From contig CM068377.1 in NCBI GenBank assembly GCA_034770075.1, positions 72,863,358 through 72,927,357 on the forward strand: a stretch of 64,000 nucleotides of DNA. The letters are read 5' to 3'. The position numbers and the translations under genes were made by a program. Source of the stretch: Aralia elata. Lineage: Eukaryota; Streptophyta; Magnoliopsida; Apiales; Araliaceae. Shown one piece after another: positions 1 through 11,673 of the stretch; within the stretch, counting starts at the first letter, position 1; each line of letters starts with the position of its first letter. The notes beneath the pieces are model-generated. The model saw only the letters and a program-made list of their open reading frames with translations. It was not told the origin of the DNA and did no database searches.

Positions 1-430
1 TAAAGTCATCAGATCTTACATAAGCAAAACGAATTACCCAATTCAATATTATAAGGAAATCTTACAGTTGGGTTCTCATAGGCATTACTTCAAACGCATT
101 GTGGGCTCACTAAGGGTTGATGCTAGCCTAAATTCTGCCTAAAATCCTACTGCCCAGACTCCAAGGTTCACTTGACACCACAAATTCCAATTTACAGAAC
201 AATTCAATACATCTCAGCAAGTACAAAACCATACGGATTTCCCAGGTTTAAACCAAACAATAACAAACATAATTCAATATCAGAATCCTCAACCAGGATA
301 AACCAACGCAAACCCAAAACAAATCCTAATACCCATGTAATTCAACAACTACAACAAAAAAAAAACAAATACTGATTATTTCATTGGTACAATCCGAATA
401 CATCCCCAATCACAATTTGGGGACTAAAAC

Positions 431-520
431 TTAATTCAGTTGCTTGACTACTCTGTACCTTGAATTTGACCGACTTGCCGTTCTTCTCCTTCTACCGAAG
501 TAATTGATGAACTCGGACAT
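431..520 (-). CDS. Possible small basic ORF, unrecognised
   Basis: A minus-strand ATG opens 29 codons ending in TAA. The product begins MSEFINYFGRRRRTASR and is rich in Arg and Ser. Upstream on the minus strand is a purine-rich leader (about 521-600) and a TATA-like tataag near 623-630, followed by GGCCCA/TTGGGCC-type motifs, an arrangement seen in plant promoters. I do not recognise a family and it could equally be part of an old repeat. It could also be a first exon, since the downstream minus strand (430 to 1) is T-rich and intron-like. Confidence 0.2.
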   Translation of the reverse strand: MSEFINYFGRRRRTASRSNSRYRVVKQLN

Positions 521-1551
521 ATACTCCCCAGCGGCTGATTTCCTTCGTTCTCTCCCCTCTGCGATTTTTCTCTCTATAATTGAAAACTCTAGCAGCTCGG
601 TTTAGGGTCGGGAGGGTTGCAACTTATAAAGGACATTTTACCCAATTGTTTGGGCAATAACCTAATGAGTGGGTTAATGACCGACGGTAGGAAGAGAGAG
701 AGCTGTCGATCGATTGTCCACTCAGTCACTGACCTGCCGGCAGTCCATGGAGCCGTGTGCGCTCACCGGTCAAATCGCCGGTTTTTCTGGGACCTTTGGT
801 CCGTTCGCCGCAGTCGGTCGGTTGCTTGGTTGTCCGCCTCGAGTCCTCGAACCGCCGGTTGCTAGGTCCTTCCCTAGTCCACACGCTTGATTGCTTTGGA
901 TTATTGCCGGCGCATGGCCTGACGCGACCTCCCCTTTTCCCTTGTCCCGTCCGATTGAGGCTTGGACCCCTTAGGTTCTGCAACTTTCGTTTCTCTTCCG
1001 CCTCTGTTACTACCTGATTGAGCTGGGAATCCCCAATTTGACTACTGGCTTCCCAAATTGGTTTACAAGTGAGATGACCCGACTCGATTAGGAGGAGTGA
1101 AAATTGGGTTCACCCCAAATTGAATTGGGCCGGCTGAAAAGGTGACCCAACAGAAATTAAATGGAACTTGAGTTGGGTCCAACTAAAAATAAGGAATTGG
1201 GTCGGCCCAAATCAGGGATATTAAAGGAAGTTAGCCCAATTCGAAAAGAAAAATGGAGCCAGCCCAAATGGAAAAAAAATAAAAATAAAATGGGGCTCAT
1301 TAAATTAACACCCTCATGTCCTAATATTTAATTTAATAAATTAGTTATTTAAACATTTGTTTCAGTAAAAAAAAATTTCTCTTTCGAATTATCCGATAAT
1401 GATAGAATAAAATTATTTATAAGTTTTCTTTAAAATTTTCTTGTACTTAAATGATAGGATTAATTTATAAATTTGAATAATACTACTCACATGGCTTCCA
1501 AATTAAATTTATAAAAAATGAATTCTATTTATCAAAATAACTTTGATACAA
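521..1551. other. No recognisable gene; GC-rich then AT-rich spacer
   Basis: 600-1010 is GC-rich with overlapping open frames on both strands that resemble no family I know. 1020-1320 has repeated ggcccaa/ttgggcc-type words. 1320-1551 is AT-rich and featureless. Confidence 0.4.
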
Positions 1552-2569
1552 TGTTTGAAAATTCTCGGACATTACAGCTGGCATATGAGCTAAGAGTCGA
1601 ATGACCAAGAAGCCAAGATCAAGATTGACCAGAGCTGAAGACAAATCTAGACGGGCAACTTTATGATCAAGCAAGGAACACTACGAGCTGAAAAGATAAA
1701 GAACTGACTTGGACAAGTCAACCAGTGTTCATCAAGAGTGATCATCTGCATCTGCTATGTACCAGAAGAAGGAAGAGCTTCAATGACTATCATCAATAGC
1801 ATCCAGAAAAGGATCACAACTAGCTGCCAAGTACTTGAAGATGAAGGAGAATAAAGTTTATCTTGGCAGCACAACCCAACAAACAATCAACACACCAAAG
1901 AGGGCAGAGCGTCCTTGTCTTAAGTGACTAAATTAAAGTCAAGTCTGTTGGACTTGCTGAGTACCGAAGGGTACAAGAGATTCTAAGTCTGTTGGGCTTA
2001 GTCTACAGGTTCCAAGTCTGCTGGACTTGAGGAGGGTCAGGGGATCCTTGCCTTAGTGGCTAAAGACAACTCATGTCTACTGGACTTGAGGAGGGTCAAG
2101 GGATCCTTGCCTTAGTGGCTAAAGACAACTCATGTCTGCTGGACTTGAGGAGGGTCAGAGGATCCTTGCCTTAGTGGCTAAAAACAACTCTTGTCTGCTG
2201 GACTTGAGGAGGGCGGAGCGTCCTTGTCTTAGTGACTAAAACCTTTAGTGGATTCCTACTTGTTGAAGTAGAAGAATAGAGTAAGAGTTATTCAGTCTCT
2301 GAACCACTTAAAATCTCTTGTGTTATTTACCTTATGTCATTTACATTATGTACAATAACTGCTATATCTGATGTCAACCATATCGAAGATTTAATCACTG
2401 AACTGAGATTATGCTTGTATCTTTGAATGGGCTTTTAATGTATATTCCGCTGTGCATGAATTGATTCTTCTAATCATAACTGTTATACTTTCATGAATAA
2501 AATGAAAAAGTTTTAAAGGATCTATTCAACCCCCCTTCTAGATCTCTATTGTGTCCCTGGGAACCAACA
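1552..2569 (+). mobile_element. Solo LTR, SIRE-like Ty1/copia
   Basis: The segment starts with TG (tgtttgaaaattctcg) and ends with CA (gggaaccaaca), 1018 bp. Its last 60 bp contain tctattcaacccccc and attgtgtccctggg, wording typical of the U5 end of SIRE/Maximus-type copia LTRs in plants. No primer-binding site or gag follows and the next sequence is unrelated, so this is read as a solo LTR. Flanks are tacaa on the left and atata on the right, so there is no perfect target duplication; ataca and atata would match at 4 of 5 with a one-base shift. The family is inferred from the terminal sequence only. Confidence 0.6.
2023..2243 (+). repeat. 59-bp tandem repeats inside the solo LTR
   Basis: Three full units begin at 2023, 2082 and 2141, exactly 59 bp apart, each starting ggacttgaggagggtca and containing gatccttgccttagtggct. 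A fourth, diverged partial unit begins at 2200. Weaker relatives (ctgttggacttg) occur at 1940-2022. There are no spacers, so this is not a CRISPR array; it is an internal expansion within the LTR. Confidence 0.9.
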
Positions 2570-2782
2570 ATATATAAAAGCAAACTTGTTCAAAATAACT
2601 CTGAGGGTTAAAATGAGAAAATGCATTTATTCAGATGCATCAAACAGATAATTATCAAGCACGTTTATTCATTCAGTGTTCAATTTTCAATCAGAGTCTC
2701 TATTTTATTCAGTCATTCATCCGTACTTAATTATTCAGACCATTTCATTCAATTTTATCACACAACCCCTTACTCCAACTTA

Positions 2783-3140
2783 CACTACAACAAAAAAACC
2801 TTAATTCCGACAGAAGTTTCCGTCGGATATAACCTGGTCAGAATTTTGTCCGTCAGAAATTCGATCGAAAATACAGACTTTCGACCAAACAAATTCCGAC
2901 CAACCTTTCGTCGGGATTAGTCCCTATTTTCGACGGAATAATTCAGTCGGAAATGATTGGTCGGAGATTAAACTGCCACGTGTTAGACTCTAGGATCATA
3001 CGAAATGGCTTATTGCCGACGGAATGTCCGTTGGTCTTAGCATTATTCTGTCGAAATTATCAAATTACTATCAATATTTTATATTTATATTTCCGACGGA
3101 AATTCTGTCAGAAATACACTGTTCCGTTGAAAATAAGTAT
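2783..3140. repeat. CACTA terminal and subterminal repeat array
   Basis: After the terminal cactacaac there are repeated ccgacgga, ttccgtcgg and ttcgtcggga words about 20-40 bp apart on both strands, ending near 3135. In the En/Spm family such arrays bind TNPA. 3140-3520 is AT-rich and holds no recognised gene. Confidence 0.65.
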
Positions 3141-3717
3141 TTTAAAAAAAAATATTTTTTTTGTTTTAACAGTTTCCAAGTTTTTAACCCACATTTTTGT
3201 ACCTGTAAACCTGCTTTATCCCAACAACACATATAACATAACTATAATTATCCCAACAACATGTACATACAATAATAACTAGCTTATGTTCACATACAAG
3301 TGCCAATATGAATTACTGAGGCCAAAAATAACAAATATAAATTAATTTTTCATAAGTTATACAAAAATTTCATTAAACTTCAATGATTTATAATGTTTAA
3401 ACTACAATATGTCAAGCATCAACTAAAGTACAAGAATTTATATTCTATTAAGCTAAACTAAAGTAAATATGAATAAAATACGTACAACATGATCTACAAA
3501 ACTAAGTCAAACTAGTAATACTACCCCCGGTGTGAGGAGGATCATTGGGCGAGGGTCGACGGTGTTGCTCTGGTGTATGAAAATCGTCGTCGTCATCCCC
3601 AGCTCGGCATCGAAATTGCCAGCTTGCTCGGGATCACCAGCCTCCTCGGCATCACCACCTTGTTGATACAATTAAAAAATAACTCATTAGTCCATAATTG
3701 AGAATTAAAATAGCAGG

Positions 3718-3815
3718 TAAATGATAATTAAACAACATGCAAGAATATACAAACTTAAAATGAATAAAATACCTGAGTAGTCGGGGGTTGACTCCTTATC
3801 CGGCCAAAAACTTCC
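3718..3815 (+). repeat. Direct repeat, copy 1 (with 4388-4487)
   Basis: The stretch beginning atgataattaaacaacatg and running through taaaatacctgagtagtcg to ttccgaca recurs at 4388-4487 with a few changes. It spans an ORF2 splice-donor region. The roughly 570 bp between the copies (3816-4387) is AT-rich and lacks coding character. Confidence 0.75.
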
Positions 3816-4387
3816 GACATATCATACCTGCTTGAATGATATTCTCAAAAATTGACCTTTGTGTTATCCTTTGATTTATCTAGCTTTATTTGTATTAAAC
3901 TTAATTAAATATTATTATTTCGGTGATGCTAGGAATATTAATTTTTTTTTACTTTAAAAATTATCTCAAATGATGTGCCACTATAATATTGATTGGGTAA
4001 ATCTCATATAATTAGTTATGCCATAAATTATCATTAAAATATTCAATGGCATGTCAATTGAGACAAAAAAAAAATTAAAACCCATAACATTACTCTTACT
4101 ATTTTGTTAATGCTTGATTTTATCTGCCCTAAATTACTAAATTTGAACGGTAACTGACATAGGAAATAACACATTAAAAACTTGACAAGTTGGATTGTTG
4201 AGGGATATTTCCATTATGAAAATAAATAGAAGCTCAAAATATATCAACAATGAAGAATATATCGCGTTCTAGTGCACAATATTGTATGTAATTTACTCCC
4301 CAGTATGACATTATATTACTTTTGAGTCATGTTATGTATTGCGATAGTTTTCTTCTAAATTATGATCGTAGAGTGTGCACTGCAAAG

Positions 4388-4487
4388 TGAATGATAATTA
4401 AACAACATGCAGAATATACAAACTTAAAATGAATAAAATACCTGAGTAATCGAGGGTTGACTCCTCATCCAGCCAAAAGCTTCCGAC
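4388..4487 (+). repeat. Direct repeat, copy 2 (with 3718-3815)
   Basis: Second copy of the approximately 97-bp duplicated segment. This copy is joined to the long open ORF2 exon (4702-4442, minus), while copy 1 is followed by unrelated AT-rich sequence. Copy 2 is therefore probably the original exon end. Confidence 0.75.
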
Positions 4488-6349
4488 ACTAGGATAACCA
4501 CCATCCGGAGCACCTCGTCGCGTATCGTTGTGAACTGCTCTAGAGGGATACCCGTACTCTTGACGGTGGCCCTTGATGTAATATCCTGAGTTAGCTGGTG
4601 AAGGCGAGAACGACTAGGCAACTCCTGATGACGGATAACCGGATCCGTACGAAATGTCTCCGACACCGCCTCTATGACCCTCTGGAATAGCTCGTCATCC
4701 AAGCCAATGCTCGTATGAGATAGTCCAACGGGTACTCTCGAACGCTGACGCTGGCGCTGGCTAGAGCCTGCAGAAATAAATATAACATTAATAATAATCT
4801 ATATCACGATATAAACTATGAAAAAACAAGAAACACACTAAAATTAATACCTCCAGGGCTTGGTATCATCGGCAGCCCCAACACTCAATATCTGCTGGTA
4901 GTGCTATTAGGGGATCCAGAGACGCGACCTAAAGATTAATCTCCTCATCCTAAAGATAAACAAATCTCGGGCGGAGGGATAGTGGAATCTAACGTCTCGG
5001 AATCTCCCCTAGCATCCCGTAACTCAGCTATACGTTGGTCCCGGAGATTCTGATATCGGACCTATAATTTATTATGTTTATGTGAGTTAATTAGTTATAA
5101 TTATTAATTATGTAATATAAACAATTAACAATTATTACAACTAAAATTCTGCGGGAGACATCGTCGACTCCTTCGGCGTGTGGGCTCTATCCAATAACTC
5201 AATCATAGTGGGAGGTCGGCCCAAGCTCACCCGCATGGCTTAATAAATACATTAACATATCATTTATTTAGTATATATCCCGACAATATTAAACTAAACA
5301 AATAAATATAAATACATACCGACTTAACCTCGTCAAATGATTGTGAGCCAGTATTATGTACGATTCGAAGCTGGCCACGGATTTTTCTTCATCTACTTGG
5401 ACTTCTTCTTGAAGTCATCAGCATCCCAATAAGTACACATGGTGTCCTATACTGCATCTGAGATTATTTGGGGTTGATGATCTCGTATGGTAGTCCCGGG
5501 TTACTGTATGATAGCTCGGGCTGCCCTCTATCTTATCTCGTACAGCTAGCAGGCGTAGTTCTTCGCAACATATGTAATAATAACACTGTCGCCAACTAGC
5601 TAAGATATGCCCTCCTCATATCTAAAATAAATCTATAAAAAAGGGATAAAATATCAGAAAATTTTGAACAATGTGTAAATACCTAGGATCGTATTTAATT
5701 TAAGTTATGTAATTCGACTTACGTGAAACTTGCGCAACATAGTGTCCATATAGGAGGCATCACATTGCGTATATTAGCTAAATCGTATATAGCCAGTCAG
5801 CAGGTGTGTCAAGCAGATGGCGTGTATCATCGCTTTAGCGATAGGGTCCAAAATACTACAATACAAGATAAAAAAACAATGTGTTATTTTAATCATGCAA
5901 TCATATAAAGGAATTTAATTGAACATGATATATTATATTTGACACTTACTGCGCTGAGTCGACATCTACATGGACAATGTGTGGAACTGCCGGCGAACGA
6001 CCAAATAAACCGAGGTTAGTCCCTCGGTGACATCGACGACCAGTATCTGTAAGTATAAGTGATGACATTGTGTAAATAAACTATTTTCATATACTATAAA
6101 CAATTAAGTAAAGAAAAGGAAAACTCCAACACGACGGAAACTTACTAGCTGATGATGATGACCCACCCTGGGAGCCATCGACAGATCCTGTACGGCCACC
6201 ACCGCGGCGACCTCCACCGCTACGTCTAGCCATAAGTGTACTATTGAAATAACCGATATTAAGTAATTAATTTGCAGTTAATTTATCTTAATAACTTTTA
6301 TTATTAATAAATTATTTAAAAATAATAATAAGTTTAGACTTAGTACGTT

Positions 6350-6447
6350 GTCAAACCCATCAAAATCAAAATCCACTTCATCCTCGGATTCTGCCTTTTC
6401 CTCTTCCGTATCAATTTCTTCGTCATTATCATCTTGTGCGACGAATT
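6350..6447 (-). pseudogene. TNPD C-terminal acidic tail fragment
   Basis: On the minus strand an open stretch encodes a run of acidic residues (DDNDEEIDTEEEKAESEDE) and ends with FDFDGFD. Acidic tails of this kind are common at the C terminus of CACTA TNPD transposases, and the position just upstream of ORF2 on the same strand fits TNPD-then-ORF2 order. The rest of the gene would lie beyond 6450 but is replaced by the second CACTA element. Confidence 0.4.
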
Positions 6448-6899
6448 AGTCACTGACACTACAAGAAAATGACCCAACAGCGACCAAGAGTATCTGCGAC
6501 TGCACTATTCGGTCGCTAATACTGTTAATAGCGATCGTTATTAGCGACCGTAGGTAAATCTAGTCGCTATTGATATTAGCGACCGCACTGCGATCACTAA
6601 TCGGTCACTGATACAAATTTGCTGCCATAAATTTGGCGCAAATGTTAGCGAGGAGGTTTATTGCGACAATAACTTTCAACGACCACTTTGCGGTCGCTAA
6701 TACATCCACGTCATTAAAAATCTGCGACCGTCTGTAGTCGCTAATCTTTTTTAATCTAATCAGAACCAAGCAGTCGAGCAGACCAGGAGACAGGAAAGAA
6801 AGAAAAAGAAAAAGGAAAAAAAGAAGAGGGAGAAGAGGGAAGAGAGGGAGCTTGCCGTTGCCGCCACTGACCGAGCCCAAGTCGCCATTTTGATCAGGT

Positions 6900-8619
6900 A
6901 CTGTTATTACAATTGAGCACATGCCATTTAGGAAAATGTTGAAATCTTATGTTGAATCCTCAAAGTAATTTAGGAAAATAAATAATTCTTAGATTCAAGA
7001 CAGTGCAAGTAATTTAATTTTGAGGATTCTTGTGTTCCCTTTTAATTACTTATGTTTTGAAATTATTTTGGCATATATATGAGCTTGAATTTCTTTTCCT
7101 TGCTGCATTTTATTGATTTTTGTACCATCCTTACCATGTTAAATTTTGAGTTGCTTTTGGGTTATTCATTATTTTTGACATAAATGATAATATTGCTAGT
7201 GATGGTGATACTGTTTGCGACTGTTTGAGTCGTGGTTTGGTGTCTTGCTTGTTCTGTATAATTGTATTTGTAATGTTGTAATGAAATTTTCACTACAATC
7301 TCATATTCCTGAAAATTGATGCAGTTATAGAACTTCTTTATTGTGTATAGACTGAACTTTGGAAGGGTTATGGTCTTTTTGCACCACTATCCTAGTTGCT
7401 GAATTCATGTTAAGAAATAACTCATATACGACCATGATGGCAAATATGAATTTATGTGGTCTATCATTTATTTATAAATCTAGGATTCCTAAATTTTAAT
7501 ATGGTTAAAGAAAAATCAAGAATTCAATCAGGGAAAAATAGGTTGGATGGAGTATCTACTTGTAGCCAAACATGAAATTACATTATTTTAAATTCAGATC
7601 AAATTAATTCCTTTTTAAAAGTCTCTCCAAAAGAAATTCTTCCAGTTCTTCATCTGGGCCAATAAACATTTTCCCTCCAAATGTAACTGCTCAAACGGCC
7701 AAATTTTTTTATTCAGATGGTAAGATAATAGCTCGCGCGTGTTCCAATTGGCTAAAACTCAAAATGGGTATAACCACAACTGTTATAACATCATCGCTTT
7801 TATCTTACCAGGTGCTTTTGAGTTACAATTCTTTTATCATCTTTACCTGTAGAAAGGGATGTAATAAATTATTATTCAAGGAAACGAAGGGATATGTAGA
7901 TGAGAAATAATATAATGAACTAAGTAGTGTTTACTTAGTTTCTCAATACTAAATAAAATAATAAAAATAAAATAAAATAAAACAAATAAAATAAATAATA
8001 TAATAAACTAAGTAGTATTTACTTAGTTTCTCAATACTAAATAAAATAAAATAAAATAATACAAAATAAAATAAAATAACGTAAAGTAAAATAAAATAAA
8101 GTAAATTAAAATAAAGTAAAATATAGTAAAATAAAATAATATTATGTAATATAATATAATACGATTGAATCCAGTAAAGTACAAATATTCCCTCTCTGTT
8201 CATTTAGATTTGAGTATTTTTGAAATTAATAATTAATTAAGTATTTTATATAAACATATCTTTGAGTATATAAAAATTAGGGTTAGGTCAGTTGATAAGA
8301 GACGGCTGAGTTTTTAGTAAATATTAACTGAGGGGTTATGCAAGCTAGACTGTGATAGGACTGTTGAGTCAGCTGAGGGACTGAGTAGGGGGGGGGCATT
8401 GTAGAGGCCAAGTAGGGGCCAAGAAACTGACCTACAGGGGGGAGAGTTCAACCATAAAGAGCTAGCTCTTCCATAAAGACCTGCACGGGCAAAGTATATT
8501 TAAATGTTAATCATATGCTTACAAGTATGCTCAAGTCATATGCTTACAAGTATGCTTAGAGAGCCTGACCATGCTATACATTAATAAGCTCATGTTGTCA
8601 AAATAGGTACCATAGTATC
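6900..8619. other. AT-rich leader/intron-like stretch, no recognised gene
   Basis: No coding signal was recognised. 7905-8165 is simple sequence made of aaaat/aaataa words, including two copies of a block reading ctaagtagt[g/a]tttacttagtt near 7920 and 8010. 8508-8560 holds two copies of tcatatgcttacaagtatgc. A nine-G run lies near 8390. Confidence 0.5.
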
Positions 8620-9245
8620 ATGGATTTCTATTCAGACCGCAGTTGGATGAGACGACGAAAATCAAGTGTCCAGATAGGGTGCTACAGCTGAATTTAGAAC
8701 TAGTTGCCAAGTGTTTCTAGAGTATGCATATAGTCACCCAAAATGTGTGAATGGACAGAAAAGATAAGATGCCCTTGTTGGAAGTATAAGAATGTAAATT
8801 ACATGGACAGAGACATAGTAAACTATCATTTACTTATTTCTGGGTTCATGAAAAATTACGAAGAATGGTGGTGGGCACATGGGCAGAGAAGAGATAGTGG
8901 CATCGCATAAGTTCATAATCCAGGCAGCAGTACCCATCAAATGAATGACATAGTTCATGATATTGTAGGGTCAAATTTTGATTGGGAACAAGGTAGAGAA
9001 TAACCTATAAATTCTGATGCTAAAGCGTTCTTTAAGTTATTAGACGAGGGTAGCAAGCCGTTGTAGCATGGTTGCACCAAGCACACTACATTTTCTATAG
9101 TGGCGACATTACTTAACATCAAGGTTGATCACAACATGAGCCATGAGTGTTTTGAGTCCCTATTGAAGGCCATTAAGAGTATGTTACCTAACGGTTAAAA
9201 ATTGCCCGATAACTACTCCTATTATAAGAAAATGGTGAAGAAGTT
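8620..9245 (+). pseudogene. TNPD transposase relic (CACTA), N-terminal part
   Basis: The ATG at 8620 opens MDFYSDRSWM, the usual start of plant CACTA TNPD proteins. A Cys-rich block follows at about 8750-8900 (IRCPCWKYKNVNYMDRD, then GFMKNYEEWW), matching the transposase-associated N-terminal domain. Around 9020-9245 come AKAFFKLLDEG, TLLNIKVDHNMS and SLLKAIKSMLPNG, the region before the catalytic core. Several stops and shifts (near 8690, 8910, 9000, 9065, 9197) disable it, and the catalytic domain is missing. Family identity is secure from the order of blocks. Confidence 0.75.
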
Positions 9246-11673
9246 GGCTTCTTCACTGATTCAGTCACGTGTTTTGGCAGGAATAAAGGATTGTTCTTTG
9301 GCAAGACTGTTATGCATTCCGACGTTTCTTCCAATCCCATTCCGTAATTCTAAGGGACTGCCTTTAAGCTTATAACGGGATATTGGGTTTTGGCCGTCAG
9401 CACAATGGGTTCTGATGTTGGTATTTCCACAGGGACCTTTCTTGTTATGTCTGCCACTCCTGGAACTACAAGGGGTCCAGTTTGTGTTTTATCGAGGTGG
9501 GTGATCATTGCCACCACTTCGTCTGAACTCTCCATTTACGGTGGGTATGTCAAACCCTTCATTTCCACTTTACTTTCCCCAACGGTAGTGATCTCAATAT
9601 TACTTGCTATATTTAAATATCTGCTTTCGATGAAATTCTGAATCGTATGTTAGAGTGCCCAACATTCCTCCGTGGCATGTCTGGTGAGTTTGAATGATAA
9701 AGACAAATTTTAGTGGGGTCATATCTCTCGGCCCTCGGATTCGAAGGTGGTAATAATTTCGTGATCTTTTCCCTGCTTATTAGTAGGTGGAGTACCTCCT
9801 CCTTTGATTGATTTAATGGAGTGAATTTTTCGGTTATTCATATCCAATTTATGATTCAATTTCTCTTGGCTCAGAAGTCGCGATTCCCTGGCTATCTTGT
9901 CAGCCCATTTTTCTTGTTCCTTGAGTTTAACTTGATCTTTCTTGGTTAATAGAATTGTCCTGGGAGGAGTCATGGTCGATCCGACCTCATCCACGCCTCT
10001 TGCTCTTGATATCTGACTGACCAGCTGACGGGTGAGTTGGTGCTGATATACAACCAATTCTGCCAATTGGTTCATCTGGTGTTTAATCAATCCTAACTCA
10101 TGTTCCACTAGATAACTTCTTTTAGGATATTCCCATCCTAGGATACTTGTCCCGGACTTCTGAGGATATTCTCCAACTCTTCTCAGATATTTGTGGTTTG
10201 AATCTCTTTCAATATTCTCTGTGCCAATCATATTCACACCTTCTATATTATGTTGTGGTAGGGGGTTGGTGTGTACGTTGGACTGTTCAGGTTGTTTCAC
10301 CACGATCTCCTCAATCTCTATAAGATTTTAAATTTTATGCTTTAAGGACTAGCAGTCTTATGTATCGTGTCCGAGAGACCCAGAATGGTAAGCACATCTT
10401 TTGCTAGGATCGTATCTCTTACCTTTGGGATCAGCCGATGAAGCGAGTTCAGTTATTTTCTTTTAAGCCAATAATATGGTTAGTACGTTCTCAAGGGAGT
10501 CACTGAGAGGAATGAACTCTCGGTTGCATCTATTCTCAAAGTTCTTCAATTGGCCTTGATTCTGATGAAATGTTGGTTGTTGTGGTGGGGGATTATTTCC
10601 TTTCATTCTTATGGGTGGATTGTTGTTGTTCCTTTTAGATTGCCCCTACAACACAAGGGATACATCTTCTTATTCTTCTTGTGGTTTCTCTTAGGTACAC
10701 TGCCGTAATTTCCGGATTAGAGATGTTCAGCTACTGCCTCCAATGCTGTGAGATCCTTGATCTTACCTGCTTTCAATCTCATTTTTGCCATTTCCCCATG
10801 TTTTATCATTTCTGAAAATGGCTTGCCTATGCCGGTTAATACCCTTTCATAATATGGCACTTCTTGAATATCTATGAAGGTCATCACTATGTCATTCTCA
10901 TCCATGGGTGGGTTCACTTGAGCAACCATTCTTCTCCATCTCTAGGCGTAATCATGGAATGACTCATTGGGTTGCTTCTTTACTTTGGTCATTTGATAAC
11001 GATCTGGAGCTATCTGGGACTGAAAGCTGTATTGAGTCAGGAAAGTATGGGCTAATTCTTCCCAATTGTGGATCTTGGTGTTGTCCAATCTAGCATACCA
11101 CATCTTAGCCTCCATAGTCAAACTCTTTTGGAAAAGCTGCATTCTCAGACTTTCGTCTTCTACGTAGGATCTGAGCTCCCCTATGTAAACCTTCAGATGG
11201 GTGTAGGGATCTCCCAACCCATTGTATTTTTTAAATTCAGGTACTTGAAATTTATCCTGATAACTGGCAACTAGAAATATACACAAGTCTGAGTAGTTGA
11301 CGCTACCATAAGTCCCTACTCTTTTCATTGATCATATGACTTCTTCCATTTGCTTCATTTTCTTTTTGATTTCCCCAGTCTCCTTATCATCTTAGACATC
11401 AATTACCTCTTTTGTCTGGTTTTTGCCTGCAACATCTTTGGTGTTCTTATTACCAAATTGGAAGATAGGGACGGGAATCTGTGTGTCACCGACCTTGAAA
11501 GGGATTTAATTTCCTCCATGCGCTAGGGATTCAGGTTGAGTAACTGATTTGGGATCTTAGGTCATCTTCCATTACTCCTTTAACAGGCTGGCCATTTCGG
11601 CTATTTGTTTCTTGAAGCTTTCGAATTCTTCTTGAGAAATGGGAACTAGATCGGGTGTCAAATTTTTTGACAT
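9246..11673 (-). pseudogene. Gag relic of the Ogre/Tat-like element
   Basis: The ATG at 11673 (minus) opens MSKNLTPDLVPISQEEFESF, a coiled-coil-like start. The gag core is at 11240-10720 (FQVPEFKKYNGLGDPYTHL, then MQLFQKSLTMEAKMWYARL), interrupted by an in-frame TAG near 10940. At about 10430-10330 is a knuckle-like block (CAYHSGSLGHDT..DC), with stops. A Lys-rich block at 10303-9719 follows. A tail at 9535-9250 contains VPVEIPTSEPIVL and, after a stop, a block aligned with the IPWNYGGMPEE block of the 60.1-kb element. Gag would form the particle shell. Many stops make it non-functional. Confidence 0.75.

Larger units (their letters stand above)
3526..6232 (-). pseudogene. CACTA ORF2 (TNPA-like) relic, multi-exon
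   Basis: The start codon is at 6230-6232 on the minus strand; the first exon (to about 6145) encodes MARRSGGGRRGGG followed by a Gly/Ser-rich stretch. Exon-like blocks follow at about 5255-5140 (GRPPTMIELLDRAHTPKE), 5050-4920 (LRDQRIAELRDARGD), 4765-4442 (DDELFQRVIEAVSETFR, open for about 90 codons) and an acidic C-terminal block near 3660-3526. The exon ending at 4442 stops at a GT donor (cag|gtatt). This order matches the second ORF of plant CACTA elements, which supplies the DNA-binding partner of the transposase. Several stops and shifts lie near 5300-5400, so it is dead. Exact exon edges are uncertain. Confidence 0.55.
2783..6456 (-). mobile_element. CACTA (En/Spm) transposon, one end, interrupted
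   Basis: The left terminus reads cactacaacaaaaaaacc, the CACTA-type inverted-repeat start. The next 350 bp hold many subterminal copies of ttccgacggaa and its variants in both orientations, as expected of transposase binding arrays. Coding relics inside are on the minus strand (ORF2-like 3526-6232, TNPD tail 6350-6447), so the left end is the 3' end. The element is cut at 6457 by the terminus of a second CACTA element with a different subterminal motif. The other end of this element was not found in the window. Confidence 0.7.
6457..9245 (+). mobile_element. Second CACTA transposon, 5' half
   Basis: The terminus reads cactacaagaaaatgaccc and is followed (6478-6760) by many copies of tagcgaccg and cggtcgcta in both orientations, a subterminal array different from that of the neighbouring CACTA element. 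A TNPD-like relic lies downstream on the plus strand (8620-9245), giving terminus, array, leader, transposase order. A purine-rich block (6785-6850) resembles a 5' leader. The element is truncated near 9245, where an antisense retroelement gag begins. It appears to have inserted into the first CACTA element. Confidence 0.65.

Noticed and set aside
617..1017. Overlapping open frames on both strands in GC-rich DNA
   Set aside because: No domain, no start context, and equal openness on both strands suggest base composition only.
2023..2243. Regularly spaced repeats that might suggest a CRISPR array
   Set aside because: The units are directly adjacent with no unique spacers, and the context is a plant LTR.
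7949..8203. Long Tyr/Ile/Phe-rich minus-strand frame
   Set aside because: It is the translation of AAAAT-type simple sequence, not a gene.
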